Positions 11,902 through 25,531 are shown, numbered from the stretch's first letter. The stretch is 64,000 nucleotides of DNA from Dipylidium caninum (GCA_017562135.1 QEYB01000062.1:186001-250000), one strand, 5' to 3'. Notes: a model not told the origin generated them from the sequence alone. A program made the numbers and translations.

Positions 11902-14900
11902 GCATGTGAATGTTCGAGGCGTCTTCTTTAACTCGGAGTTAATCCGCAGGGACTAACTTGTGTAGCGCCACACTGCCCCAACGCTGGCTGTTGTTTCAGG
12001 AGCACCCTCTAGTCTCTCTAGTCTCGCCACTTGCAGACAGTAGGCGATTTAGTTTGTTGCCTCTCAGATGTGGGAGAAAATAGAGTGCTTGCCAAAAGCC
12101 ATCAGTGTTTGACTTCTTTTAGCTACTGAAATTCTTATTTCCAGATATTTTGAGGTAGAGATGAAGAAGTAACCTCATTTCGCCCAGCCACGATAGCAGT
12201 TTGTTTTAGGGCCTATCGCCTCTCTAGAACGACTATGTGAATGAATGAGCCACGGAAGTCTGTTCCTTTTGGGCATTTTTCATGATTGAGAGAATCACGT
12301 GAACAGGACTACTATGAACTCTCCCCTGAAGAGAGAGGAAACCCTTAATGAGTGCGCTTTTTGGGTCTTTCAGATGGCCTCCCTCTGCCACTAAAGCGGG
12401 GTATTCAGCGGCAGGCCGAGCGATTGCGGATATGCGCTGACATATACGACTGGTTCGAATGTAAGTCCCACTCTCGAGACGCTTATTCGGCGCGTAGGAA
12501 CGTCGGCCGCAGCAGCTTTCCCCCCTTTCGACCCTGTCGTAGGCCGCCTTCCCGGCCACGCAGCCCCAGAAGTGCTCTCTGGTCCTGATCCACCCTGCAG
12601 GCGTCCAGTTGGCATCCCAGACAGTTTTTATAATTTGTTTGCCTTGTGTCGGCGGATGAGGAGACACCTTCTTTGCTAAGGGAGTCTTTCATCTCTCACT
12701 AACCAACAGCCTAGTTGTGTGAACGTGCTCTCCAAATGAACAGTTGGTTGGACGACTCGCAGCAGAGGGGAGGGAGGAGAGGAGGGGTCTCAGCAGCGAT
12801 ACTAATGCAGTCGCATCAGATATCTATTTCACCTTACCCAAAAACAGAAAATATCTTCTCCATGCACTCAATTGTGGTAGCTAGTTCTCCCCCTCCCCCT
12901 TACGCCCTCCCTCCCTCTCTCTCTCTCTCCTCCCTTGCCTTAACAATTCTACCGAAATGGAAACTCAGCCAACGAGTTGTCGCGTTTTTAGGGAACCCGG
13001 GAAAGTGGGTCGTCGAAGCCGACGATGCAGATGTGTTCTGCACGCCGCTTGGAAACGGCCTCAAGAATATCTTCAACGAACTGCTGAAGCACAGGCTCTT
13101 CAACACCGATGACCTTTTGAATCGACTGGCAGAGGTCTCTCGCAACTACTTGGGTGAGACACTTTGTTATGCGGTGGCTTTTTCCCCTCACTCCGCTTTG
13201 CGAGGGTTCATGAGAGCGGCGCCACCATGGGGTTTTTCTCGCAGAAACTAGAGCCTCGTGGAAGTCTGCACGCCGTGAAGGGGACTCATAAAAACATTTT
13301 ACAACTCCTGTTGACGCGAGGGCAGATGTTTTCTATTTATCCTGGCAGAAGTAACCGTAAATAGCGAATGGCCAAGTCAGATGGTGCCTGCGATTGTGTA
13401 GACAGGCGTGTTATTCATCCTAGGACGGCTCGAACTAGAGGTGGAGGCTGTGAATCGGCAAAGCGATTTTTCTCACCGATTACTGCGTCTCCACTTGGAT
13501 CAGTTCTTCCGCATGTCAAGTGAATTCCTCGCGGAAGTCCTGCACGAGTGTGTAGCTCTTCTGGCCGACGCCCAGCATTCTCTCGGATCCGCACCACCTC
13601 TCGTCGAGTACATCTTTAAGGCCAGTCATCAGCTCGACCTCCTCCTTTCCCTGCTCACTTTTCTGCGGACCACGCTTGACTATTTTACATCACTCCGAAA
13701 GGCCCTGGACACCCCTGAGTTGATTGCGGATATTGTTAGTGCTAAATTTGAGGAGAGATATTTAACCTTCCGGTTGATGTCTCTGGAGGCGCTGATGTCA
13801 AAGACAAAGGTAAGTGGAGATTCTTGGAATTCCCCTTTCCTTTTCTCGCAATTTTGAGCAATCTTAACTTAGTCACTCGGATCTGTAAGTGATCTAAGCA
13901 ATTGCGATTTATGAAGAATTATTAAAGCGAGTGTCGAAGAGGGTAGAGAAGTGTGCAAAACTCTGGGGACGCATCAGACGGCTGCTGGAGGATGCCTTCA
14001 CGGTTGACCACCGACTCGCATCCGTGCGATGCAAACGCATCGCTGCCTGTCTGTGCAGACGAAAATACTCCCGCTTGTACACGGATGGGTGGGTGCTTGT
14101 TTTTTTTTTACTTGAGCCCCCTACGAAAGACGATTTTTTGCCCTAAGGACGGTCAAACGGCTCTGCAAGCAGCTCACTCTCGATTTTGGAGGAGTGTCGC
14201 CTCACAGCAGCCGCTGACACTACAACAAGCAATTATGCGTTCCAAAAGTCCTGACGTGGCGGAAGTTGACAAAATATGCGACGTTTTTGGCAAGATTTTG
14301 GAAAGTTTACCCCGATTTGGTTTCAGTGGATGCGCAACTACAACGGTCCCCCCGAGCAACACCACGGAGGCCAATGGAAATGCGACGAGGTGTTGGGAAT
14401 CCAATGCCAAGCTGGCAACTACAATCGCAGAATCCATTCTACTTTGTTTGGAGCGTGGACTTTTGGTGAATGTGTACGTTCTTTGTTGCGGTTGCGCTGA
14501 GTAGCCAAAGCAGACAGTGTAGAACCGAAAGTTGGTGAAGGTTCTCGTATTTCGGTGGCATGCGGCTGGTGATTAGAGGGTGCGAGGTGTCGAAGGGACT
14601 CACTTACCATCGCGGCGCCTCTTTTTTTATCATGCTGGCGAGTGGAAGCACAGCAAAGTTCCCCGAAGGTTTCGCAGTAGTGATGCGTCTAGTCCCTCCT
14701 CCGGTGGAGTGAAAGCTTAAACAGTCTTGTGAGAGCAAGACACAGAGGCTCCCTCTTACAACGGCGCCTCGTGACTCTTCTGAGCCTAGGGGCTTCCGGA
14801 CGCATTTGGCAGTAAACGGCCTTCGTAATACCAAAGACCCTCGGTGCTGCGGACGAAGTCTACGAACCCACCGCATTTGGGCAGGCAGGAGTAGCCCTCG

Positions 14901-17035
14901 CCGCAGAGCGACATCAGTCCACCAGGATCGGTCTCGCTTCCCACCCCCCTCTGCGGCATACATTAGCGGAGTGAGGCTATTTTCTCCATCTTTCGCCTCG
15001 GAAAGGACGTTGATTATGCTGGTATGGTTTGAACGAGAACGCTTCACTGGTTATGCGTAGACACGCAACAGTCATATCAAACTGAGTGGGTCAAGTCTCC
15101 TGGCCTCGTAGCGCACGCAGGAAATATGCGTAAATGCTCTCAATCGGGCAGTTTTCACCCTCTGCTCATCACGCGTAGGTTATTTGTCTCCCCCGAAATG
15201 TCCTGAGGCAGCCGCGAAGGGATTTGACAACCCCCAAAGGTGTCGCTTCAACCGTCGAAAAGCCGCTGCCTCTGCCATGAAAGACAGATATGAACTGGTC
15301 AGTAGCATACCATCCATTTAAACCAAACCAAATTACTTTTCTATTTCAACATTCGCACCCCCCACAGGACCGAGGGAGGCAAGGGAAGCCCTGGCGTGTG
15401 TCGCTAAACTCCGTGTCAGTTTTTATTTGCTAACAGAAGGTAAAACAACTTCCTCGCAAACACATGCGGCAAATAAGTTGGCTCATTAGCGGCGAATTTT
15501 GCAAGCCATCTCCCATGTCTCTCGAGTTTAGAATCTCCTCATTCGGCAGACCTCTTCTGTCAGACGTGCGGACTTTCGACGTTTGATGAAGGCACAGGTA
15601 GTCATGCTAAAGCCGTTGACCCCGGGCTCTGATACGCCCAACGACTCACTCGTGGGCTCGACGGTTTAATGAGGGCCACCCTTTTCATTTATGAAGAAGA
15701 ACAAGCGGTTCCTGGGCCAGTCGGACGCAGGCGCGCTGCGTGGTCCCCTCTGTTGGCAGATTGCGGGTCCATTCGCAGCCGTGCAAGGTTGCCACCAAGC
15801 AGCCTCTTCGTCTCCCCTGAATGATCACGCTGACGTCATGCGCTTTTTAGAGAGATCACCGCTATTCCCTGCCTCAATTCCCTTCAACGACTTCTGGCGA
15901 AGCTGCTGAGCCTTGTCGAGCAAGTGGAGGCAGATCCAGACCACGAAAACCTCCTTGCTAGATGCTTGTCTCTTCACAAGCGGCTCCAGCCTCACAGGTT
16001 TGGCCTCCCACGTGCTTCGGTCATTGGCCTCTCTTAGCTTTCGCAAGAGACCCGACTCTGAACCTTTTTGTTTTTTAATGTTAGCGTATGATAAACTGCT
16101 GTTGCCTTAACTGTGGCGGCTGGCGGTAAAAATAGAGTATTTCATCACTACAAATTGACTGCTAAGTGGAGTCGCTACTTTCTCACTTCACGGTCGATTT
16201 AGGCCTCGGCGAAGCTTGTAATTATGAGCTGCCTTAACCACTCTCCATAACTCATGCAGGGCACAAAGGAGTTGAGACAGCAACTGTCATTGGAAACCCT
16301 TTAATTTTTTGAAAAAATGGCCGGTTTTCTAAGAAAGCTTGCTTTACAGTAGCCTTTCGAATGCCTCGTCTTCAACTACACTCTTCTCAACGACTGTGAA
16401 GAGGTGAATCAGGGAGTCTGTTAAAAGTCATCGCCATCTTCCCAATGGTCACTGCAACTCTGTATTTGTAGGTAAACAGATCGAGGTCGAAATACTGTCT
16501 TCGGGATTGGTTTATAAGGCCTAGAAGCTGCATGCTCAAGAAACGTGCTGTCAGTATTCATTTTAAGATGTTCGGCAGGTTCCAAACTACGACATCTTTT
16601 TATTCCACCAAGTAAATTGGGCCACTGAAGCGCATTAAAATGTCATACAGCGTGACATCACTTTGACGTTTCGTTTTCGACAGGTAAAGGGAGGTTGCGA
16701 TGGCCGACAGAGTAGGAGACCCAAGAGCAAGGAGTGTTAAATTCCTCTTGTTCCCTTCCAATCCTGCCAAACAGCGTTGTGATACTTTCAGAGTTGAATG
16801 CCACCTTGTTGCCAGTCCAGGAAACGTCGTCTCTTCACAAACAAAGCCGAGGAATGCGGTTAATCGGTTACAACAGTACTTCTCGGAGAACGTACTCTTA
16901 CCTCTGCACAGCTCAACGACTCTTTCGACCCTCGGGACCCTTTCTGCCAATGTCAGAGCCTACTTCCAGAACGAGGACATCGTCTCCCGCCCCGCCGGCT
17001 CGCCAGCCAAGGGTTCACCCAACAGAAGGAGCTGA
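10545..17035 (+). CDS. Unrecognised multi-exon gene for a long helical protein
   Basis: Eight exons with agreeing phases can be read: 10545-11901, 12374-12460, 12992-13153, 13424-13809, 13928-14092, 14148-14465, 15855-15997 and 16792-17035. Together they give 2862 nt, or 953 codons plus stop, and the start is missing upstream. The protein is mostly alpha-helical and rich in Leu, Arg and Glu. It has one hydrophobic stretch (about residues 125-147 of the first exon, LIISVLIAASHIVNAGLLLL) that may be a membrane or buried helix. A Lys/Glu/Asp linker is followed by a conserved-looking block, VHWSDYYEVALRHRVVGRYL. The C-terminus is basic and Ser/Pro-rich. The architecture recalls helical-rod tethering or scaffold proteins (exocyst/GARP, WASH, vezatin), but I could not match any of these, so no function is assigned. 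The fifth exon and the first intron's GC donor are the weakest parts. Confidence 0.6.
12374..12460 (+). CDS. Helical protein, exon 2
   Basis: An 87-nt exon, phase 1 in and out, between tctttcag and a perfect GTAAGT donor at 12461. It encodes a basic helix ending in IYDWFE; the split codon at the next junction becomes Trp. Confidence 0.6.
12907..12934 (+). repeat. CT-rich polypyrimidine microsatellite
   Basis: A (CT)n/(CCCT)n run inside the intron before exon 3 of the helical-protein gene. It lies about 60 nt from the acceptor and may add to the splice pyrimidine tract. Confidence 0.7.
12992..13153 (+). CDS. Helical protein, exon 3
   Basis: A 162-nt exon, phase 1 in and out, bordered by gtttttag and GTGAGA. 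It includes GLKNIFNELLKHRLFNTDDL, strongly protein-like. The reverse-strand frames over it are shadows. Confidence 0.65.
13424..13809 (+). CDS. Helical protein, exon 4
   Basis: The acceptor is ttcatcctag and the donor is a perfect AAG|GTAAGT. The phase goes from 1 to 0. Long amphipathic helices (LLRLHLDQFFRMSSEFLAEV and LDLLLSLLTFLRTTLDYFTS) make this the most convincingly coding exon of the gene. Confidence 0.7.
13928..14092 (+). CDS. Helical protein, doubtful exon 5
   Basis: 165 nt, phase 0 in and out, after a 118-nt intron. It encodes a basic, Cys-containing segment (KLWGRIRRLLEDAF). The acceptor attaaag and donor TGG|GTGCTT are both weak, and skipping it leaves the frame intact, so it may be a cassette exon or not an exon. 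Confidence 0.35.
14148..14465 (+). CDS. Helical protein, exon 6
   Basis: 318 nt in phase 0. The acceptor is ttttttgccctaag and the donor TTTTG|GTGAAT. It encodes helices around a Thr/Asn/Pro-rich loop (TTTVPPSNTTEANGN). Confidence 0.5.
15855..15997 (+). CDS. Helical protein, exon 7 (no internal ATG)
   Basis: An open frame with no ATG. It encodes a Leu-rich amphipathic helix (LNSLQRLLAKLLSLVEQVEA). Acceptor AGs cluster after a cgcttttt tract at 15849-15854; the last gives phase 0 and matches exon 6. The donor CACAG|GTTTGG leaves phase 2, matching the last exon. Confidence 0.5.
16792..17035 (+). CDS. Helical protein, last exon and stop
   Basis: The acceptor gatactttcag has a good pyrimidine tract and needs one leading base, matching exon 7. 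It encodes RLQQYFSENVLLPLHSST and a basic tail (SPAKGSPNRRS), then TGA. A longer reverse-strand frame here (16600-16950) is a shadow. Confidence 0.5.
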
Positions 17036-20000
17036 CGTCGACGGCAGCGGTGATCGCCTCTCCCGATCAGTGTTTTGATCGAAACTGCCTCCAAACTACT
17101 GCTTTTGCCTCGTTCGAATGCTTAGAGTGCATGATGTCCCCCTCTCCCTCAACAGACCATAGTCCCGATGCAAGTCATTAACGGTTTAATAGTAGGGTGA
17201 CTGACCATTTCCTCACTGACTTCGTTCTCCGTAAAATAGCTTCCCAGTTGGAGTGGAAAGGGAGAGTGCAAATACTGTGCCACGGGTTTAGGCGGCATAG
17301 CCAGCGGACAAAGGCGGGAGAAACCCGTGGGTGGTGTTGAGTGTGCGTGTCGCTAACCCGCACCGAACTCAACGTGAAGTTCTGATGCTTTAATCTAAAA
17401 ACGATTTATCTCCTCGCACAAACACCACATTGCTGCAGAAATAGGGGCACTTGCATCGCCTCACCGCGGTGGAGTCGGCCTCGCGTGTCACAGTGTCATT
17501 TCGCTTGCGCCTGCCGTGACAAGAGCCACGAGGACAGTGTAGAAGACATGTGTGAGTAAATCGAGCGCTGCTCGTGGCCTTGTATCCGAAAGGGTTTGTG
17601 AGAATGACATCGCCACTTGAAGTGCTACGTGGGATTCTTTAGTCCCTAAGTTGAGAGAGCGGCCTCCCGGTGTAGTTGAAGCCACCTTTTCTGGCGGCAT
17701 AAAGGTGAACGAATCACTACCATCAATTCCTAAAATGTGGTCCCTTCGGGTTTGTCCACAAAGGCAACTAATTCACTTTCTCTGGTACGGGTGGAGGTGG
17801 ACTTTCCTCGTGAGGCCTGCTGGTTCTCGTTCCGTCGTCTCCCCCTTTCAACACCTAAACCTAAAACCTGTTCTTCTGATGAAGCCCTTTTCGCAAAGGG
17901 AATAATTTTGGCGGTGTCAGAGGCAAACGGTGCTGTCCAGTATTCGCGGAATCGCCCAAACCTCTCCTGAATGCGTCACGTTCGCATCAGGCAGCCGCAG
18001 TCTCGTCCAAAAAATCACGTAGTCGCTCCGCGATCAGCGTCCAAAGTCACTCGAAGAGCTGATCCTCCCCTGGTAGCAAACTTAAGATTCCGCACTTGGG
18101 GATTATATCACGCACTTAAAGTCGCCCGATTTACGATGTCGGAATGTCCGTCGGGCCGCGTCGCTCTCCGCCAAGGCCTCTTTCACTCTCCCGGCCCGCT
18201 ACGAGGTGAAGGATGGTGCCCCCAACGTTCGGGGCCCTGCGCAGCTGAAGTTTTTTCCTACTGAGGTGCGTGTCATCTAGCCGGGAAAGACTCGGCCGCG
18301 ACAATTTTTTTTATTCCACATAATCGTACCATGAGAATGGAATAATGACCAAGTGGTCGTCCCACTCCCGCGGCCCTTTTATTACGTAATTCGAGGTATT
18401 CGCATCCTCCCCTCAAGTGGCACACTCTGTTTGGGGAAAAGTGGTAGCTGAATGGTTAATTTGGTGTGAATAAACATAAACACTTGAACAGCCGCCCCAG
18501 TCCCAACATTCATTTTGCACAGTAGTCGAATCGGAGGCTAACAAAGTGGCCTATTCCAGAAGCCTTTTGAACCCACCCACATTCCCCATCCGCCTGTTAT
18601 GCGATGGGCGACCTCTTCACCGCCATCTTTCCTCTAATGCATCTTTCCCGTGGGCGTCGGCGATGCGTGGAGACAGAGTCCCATTTCATTCATTCTAGTT
18701 AATCTAATTCCTTGTCTGTCGAGGTAACTTAATTTCTCGTGGAGAAAGGGGAGATAGCCACCCTTTTGGTAGATTTACCTCCCTCACTTATACTCGCCCG
18801 AACTCTCCAGACAAATGGGAGGTGTGCATCTCTTGGCCGCGCCTCTTCAGACAGCCATTTGGCAGCCTCACAGGGGCGGTTCCTACCTCCGGCCGCGATT
18901 GCACCGCCCATTTTCCGAGCTTCAAGAGAAGCGAGCTAGACGCGTGTCTCCGCATTTTAACCGCAACTAACCCTGCGTTTTGTGGCAGTAAAAACTTCTC
19001 ATGGCGAAAGGTTACACTTCATTGCCTCTACTTTTGAGCGGTTCGGAGTCGTCGAGGGGAAGTCATCGCTGGCGGTGCGTGTGCTCAATGAAAACCGCCA
19101 TAAATAAAAGTTGGACCGCTGGGAGAACATTTTTGAATGGATCGGAACACTGGCTGGAGCAACCGGATCCTAGCTTTTCGTCGTAGTGGCTTCTTTCTCC
19201 TTCTGGCCCTACAAAGACGCCTTTCCAGCCCCTTGATTATATTTGCCGCCTACTTCAACTGCATCCACCCTTTGTTGAGAGGCTATTTGGGCAGGAAGGT
19301 GAGCAAACATCCAGCAATGGATTTTTTTAGCGACAGTGTTTCCCTTCTTCTAACCTAAAATTTTTAACTGAAATTAATTTACCAAAGGGGATTTATTTGT
19401 TTACTGTCAGCCATTTTAAAGTATGGTACACACACGGACCATCACGTGACTTCACACCGAGGTGGATACGACTTTCGTGTCTCCCTCCACGCCCGCCCCG
19501 GGAGCCTGCGGACGTGCGCTGCCACAGTTGGGCGCCGTCGGCAACTGCTTTCCCGTCTCGCAACTGACTGGCCTTGCTCACACGCCTCCGGGGTGGCCGC
19601 ATTCAACGGCCACCTTTCGGGACTGCTGGCTTGACAGTAGCGGCCATTAGTCTAATTTGACTTCTTCTCCTGCGCCTCTCACTCTGAATTGGCGCATTCC
19701 GTCAGCTTTTCGACTAGCGCGAACGGACATCATCGAGCAAACTCGAGTCGTTGATTACGGTAGAAAATTGTGTCTGAAATGCTAAATTCTGAAGCCATTT
19801 TGTCCCAATCACATTATCCCCCAACGTGATTCTCAACTCCGGAACCGTTGCGGCATTTTTTACGGACAGGCCACTGTTTTCTCGTTGTCGCTTTCAGAGA
19901 CAGTGATCGCATATTTTATTCAGTGTTTCACCAACTTTCCATTCTCTCTTCCGTATCGTGCAGCCCACTTCATGCCGTAGTTCTAGTGCCTTAATCGCTC

Positions 20001-23000
20001 TTCAGCGCTGCGGGGAAGGACGAAGAGGTGCGCAAATCACTTCTTCTTTCGATAAACTGAGGATGCGAAAGTACTTTTGCCCCGTCGATGACAATTGCAA
20101 CAGCCCACGGGAGCGGTGTGCTCAATCACCGTCGCTGATTATCCGGGCGATCGAGGTTGAGAGCGGCCGACTGCCTCGACGCTCGTTCCTGTCGTCCGTT
20201 TCGTCAGGCAATGCTTCAAAAATTAGCAGAACGAACGTAAATCGCCACCGAGGGGAGCGTGTGGGCAAGTGAGTTGCGTGACCACGTACATTCGCCCCGA
20301 AAGTACGTCTTTAATGCCCAATGAAATATTCCACAGTGCAGCCTCATTACCCCGACTTTTGGCCGTGCTTGCGTGCAAACAACCGAATCTCCATCAGCTC
20401 ACTCTCACCGTCTGATTTGGCGCGAAGACCGCATTTCCTCGCCTGCCTTTATCCACCAGTCCGTGTATCGTTAAGTGTTGAGCTATAAAACGTAAATTAA
20501 CCGGTTGCGCTCTCATACCGCTGTGTTGACCGGTCAGCCCACGACTCTCTGAGCCCTCATAAATGCCACCTCACGAGATTATTTTCCAGGCAGTCCGAGC
20601 ATTGTCGGCCTTTCATGTTGGTGTTAGCACATGTGTAGCTCAGTCTCAAGTTCTCGCAAGGAACGGCCTTGCCACTACGAGACAGTTGTCTAGTCCCCAT
20701 TGTAAAAGGCGGCAAACAATACGCCGGGAGTCGCACCTCGCCCGCTCCGACGACTGCCGTTGCTGCACACGATGCGGAGTTTTCGCTGGGCCACAGGCCA
20801 CGACGCCGATCAACCAACGAGGCGGGTGGTGGCGAGCCGAGGAACAGGCAGGACTGACCTCGGCTGGAGAGGCCGGGCTTTTCTCATCGCCTCCGAGGTG
20901 AGCCGCGAAGGACAGGAGGAGATCGTAGCCGTGCGGGAAGGTGCTACGGTAAAGCGACCATTGCTTGCAGCGCTTTTTGAGTACTTTTACCATGGGGACG
21001 CTGATCCAGCCTTCTCATACCAACCGCGCTTAACTGCCCACGGGACATTTTTGGCCGAGTGAACACTTTTATTTCACCCGTGAATTTCTGCCCACCGCTG
21101 GCGCCCCGTCCTCCCATCGCCCCTTTTCATAATCTCGGCGCACCAGATGCACTTGCACTTTCTCCGGGTTGGTTTCCATTCTGCTCACCGTCATTTTCCT
21201 CGTCGTTGAGACAACAAACATCACACACGCTTTGTTAAAAGGGAGTATAAGGACTTCTAATGCAGCCGGATTTTTCTCTCCGCTTTCTTAGTCGGAATCT
21301 TCTAAGTGATTTTTACGACACCACTTATTTCTGTCTACAGCTTGTTTCCTTCGCGAATACCTTTTCCTTTTGTGCTGCGACTTAAAGGATATTCTGTAGT
21401 AATGCAAAAAGTTTTTCGAGTCTTTGTATACCCCGTGACTACGTTTCGTATGGTCGAGACAAACTCGAAAACGCTTTGGATTATTTCTTCTCCTCCGAAA
21501 CCCGGTGTCATTCGCAGTTGCGCGCAGAAAATCTCGCCCAACCTTGTGAGTTTTATGGCCCCCAACGTGGAAGTGCCGCAGAAAGCGATGGTCTCCACCT
21601 CCATTTTTCCCTCGTCCCAGGAGAATTGGCGACTAGGCATCACAAGCGGATAAGATTCGATTCCCCTTCGGCAAGTGAACACATTCGAGGCTACTCAGAG
21701 GAGCTTCGCTGTTTTAACAAAAGTAAATCGTTCACCTGTCGTCGGCACTCCCGTAAACGGTTTCCTCTCGCCGGGATAGTGGGTAAGTCCCAAACCTCAT
21801 AACCCGCTCTCCTTTGTACAAGAAGCAGTTTAATTACACCACTTCCTTGCAACAACGTCCCCCGTCACCGGACGTGTCTTTTCGGGCTCTGACAACACCA
21901 AGGCAGGCCCCACCCCTGTGTGGACAAATTTCCAGCTCGTCCCGGGCTTAAACTCCACTCTCGAGCCGAAGCGATGCATCAGTAGGAGTTGCAACACATT
22001 CTCACCACACTCGTCAGCATTAATCCTCTGGGGCCTTTCGATGATAAGTGGCTCTCGAGTGTTGGAATAAATCCGACGGCAACATGATTAATTTCAGCCT
22101 TCTGAATCGGACTAATTGAAGTTTTATCCCTATTTCTCCCCTCTCCGTCCTCTCCGCCAGTCTCATCGACTCCGCCAGATTTATTTGCCCACTGCTGCGC
22201 GTAGATCACGCAAGGTGGCAATGGAGCCGAGGGTTTCAGTCTACGAGTCGTATTCCTTCACTGCTTCTCAGAGGCCTCGTTGTTGGAAGAAGACAGGAAA
22301 ACCCCAACACCCATTCTCCAGCACAGTGCAAGCTTCTGTGGCGTGTGGTGCATAGGAAGCACAGGGGACAGAAGACGAGGGCCATTTTTAATAATTTCGT
22401 ACTTCTGGAGCCACCCAAGTTAACTTTGGTGTGCATTAACACATGGCATAATAGACGTTGCTCCCCCTACCCGACCTCTCACTTAACCACCAAAAAGTGC
22501 CAATTTCTGTGCCGATGCTTTGAACCATGAGTGCGTCCACTGCAGACATTGCCCGGTTTTTTGGGATTAGAGGCAATGTTGTAGACAAGGCTGCTGTAGT
22601 GTTGCAGGGTTGCCCAGAAATAACTTTTACTTTTGGCGAATAAGTAGAAGCTTAACAGGAAGGACGCCAAGTTGAGGCAGCCGACGGGGGCGTACATGCT
22701 TCAGTTTTGATCGTATCAACCCCAGTAGACGTGGAAGTGGCAGGAAGTGATTTTTCCGTGTGTGGTTAGTCGAGTGCAGCTTCAATTCCGCAGCGTCGAA
22801 GTGTGCTCCGACTCCTTGCGGGCGAATGCCACCATGAGCGGGGAGCGGTGGGCCCCGCGTGGACTGCCCAGTCGGCACACCGAGTCGCGCCCATTGTGGA
22901 CGAGGAGGAAGCGGCCGCTTTCCCCGTCGCATCACCTCTCGTCGTCGCCTGCTTCAGCGATTCAAATATCACGCTTTTCTTGCATTTAAGCCTAGTTAAG

Positions 23001-25531
23001 TGGTCTAAATTCTTTCTCTCCTCCGCAGCAGGAGGCAGAGATTTAAGCGTTATCTTCAGCATGGTCGAGTGGGAAGACCCACGTGTGACATATGACGCGT
23101 ATATATCAACTGCAGCAACAACAGGACTGACATTTTCACTTGAAGACTTCTTGCTTGATGGACAGATGAGGTGTCCATTGAACTGTCAAGCATCTCATCA
23201 TCTGGGTCCCTTTTTTTCCACGAAAATCAAACCTTCACTTGTCGACAGCTATGCTTTTCTGTTCGTTAATGTAGGCGAAATAGCAGTCCACGGCTACCAC
23301 TCAGTGCCTCACAAGTTAGCACAGACGAGAGACGTTTTCGTACTTGGACAGCAGCCTTCTGTCCGGCCCGCGTGAAACGCCAACACTTGGCGCCGGGGTG
23401 GGGTGGTGGGGGAGGGGGGGCGACGACTCCGCTTGGCCTTGTGCGTGCTCGTCACGCTCGTCATGCCTTTCACTCACAACAATCACTCAGCCGCAGACTC
23501 ACACCACGCACAAGCACACCCGCACCGTCGGAGTTGGGACACTACGAGTCTTCCAGGGAAACATTATCTTGGCCAAAAGTGCTCACACACAGCACTTAGA
23601 CGAGGAACACCAGTTGCGGGGAGGTATTGAGCAAAAGGAGTAGGCGAGTTGCTCCACGTAGAACGACTAGTGGGATAAGGGAGACTTCGGCCAGGAAAGG
23701 TCTGCAAGAGCCTCACATTTCTGCATGAAACGACGCTCCGCAGGTGAAGGATGAAATGTCGCCTCAGTTATTCGAATGTTCCGCAATGCGCTATTCATTG
23801 TCCGGAAGTCTGCTACCTTCGTCACAAGAAATTCCCTTCTCATGAAGAATATTAATGAAGAGACAATTCCACTTAATGTACTCCTCAATGGGCGGGTGGT
23901 TATGTGCCCTAGTGGCATTCCCTAAGCACCTGTTTATCAACTCAGCGCCCTCCTCACTCCACCTTAAGTGACAGTGGAAAAAGGTAAAAGGCATGCCAAG
24001 AAAGCACAAATTTTGGCCTATCAAGGCAATATAATCTCTACCAATTACACCTCGAGGGCGAGAGTTGCTTCCGTCCATAACTGCGAGCAGCTAAAATTGC
24101 CGTTTCACCCGACTGCGGCAGACAACCCAGCCTTAAACACCGGAAAGGCGGACCGACCGAAGGCGCCTCACCTGCTCAGACGGTATGAGAAGTGGTTGGG
24201 TTGTTCTCGATTTTACCCCGTCAGTGAGAGGCCACCGACGCAGGTGAATGCTGTCTCAAGTCGTGCTGATGGACAGAGTGGGTGGGACTCTGAAATCCCC
24301 TTTGCTGTTCCTCTGCAGTCACCACGCTTCTCAGTTCGTGTTTTCAAAGTTGGTTAGCTCAAGTGCTGCCTGCGCATTAGGGACCGCACGACGAAGACAA
24401 CGCAGTCGCGAGTACCAGCCTCAGGCCTTCGTAGTAGGCGAATTCTTCGTTGAGGAGAAGGACAGGCTCGAAAAGACCATGAGGCGTACAACTCGCTTCT
24501 TCCGATATCTCCATCTGAGGAGGAGTTCATTTGCCCACTTGGGAGTATTTTTGAGTCAAACATTCTTTCAAGCCTCGACCTCATCAAAATCCCCAGAAGC
24601 GGGACACACTCCGTGCTGCTGGGGTGTGCTCTTTGTGCATCAGACAACAAAAGGGTCTGTTTTTACGACAAAACGAGTTTGGTTGAGATCGGAAAAGTGT
24701 CTCCTCGCGGTTCATTGGGACGAACCCCGAAGATAGCCGCTGAGGTTCACCTCGATGCCGAGGCAACGCCACAACCTCCGACGCCGTGGCGCTCCTGTTG
24801 GGCAGCACCACGCCTTCGCACTGGCCATGGCAACCTGCGGCTCTGGTTTTGTTCCACCTGCTTCATAAGGTGGCCTCATTTGAGGAAGTTCGCTCCCATA
24901 TTTCAATTAATTATGGCCATTTCGTGTTCACCCGTCTTTGCCCGCGTCCCTCGACCATGGGAAGGCAATGGGAGACGCGGGAGCAGGGGGAGTTGAATGA
25001 GGCAAAGCAGTATGCGGACCACAAAACCAAATTCCCCCCATATCAGTGGGGTTGCGATGGTTGGGGGTTTACACACGCACAATCCCACGCCCTGTTTTAA
25101 AGCATCGCGGCTGTGTGGTGCCGTGGCTGAGTATTCTTTCTCTAAAATCACATTTTCTGTGACGAAACTGCATTTCAACTGCTCCCTCCTCCGCTCAAAG
25201 TCCTGTCCCGAAGACCACCGAGACCGCTTCCCTTCGCGCTATTCAATCTCTTTGGCTCCGTTTCCGCGGCCTTTCCGACCACCGGTGATTCCTCGCATCC
25301 ATTCCTTATTTGAAATTTTTAACTAAAATTCACTGTCACTTCTTGGAAAAAAATGTGAGAAAGAAGAGAAAATGCGCTTACTTTTCGAGGCTATCTAAGA
25401 AGCATTTTAACGCTTGTTTGTTATCCTTTTTTTATATATCAGCAGCAGTTGGCGATCTTTTCATGCTCGGCTGGCATGTGTCGACGTGACAGACAGGCAG
25501 AGGTCTTCACTTGCGCTCTCGCAGAAGGCAT

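Noticed and set aside
12445..12460. GGTTCGAAT resembling a tRNA B box
   Set aside because: No A box or cloverleaf can be drawn, and it lies inside a phase-supported exon.
16600..16950. 116-codon reverse open frame
   Set aside because: Overlaps the last exon of the helical-protein gene, which has phase-matched splicing; no domain seen on the reverse strand.
19958..20272. 104-codon forward frame after an acceptor-like gtgcag
   Set aside because: Composition is somewhat protein-like but there is no partner exon, donor or recognisable motif.
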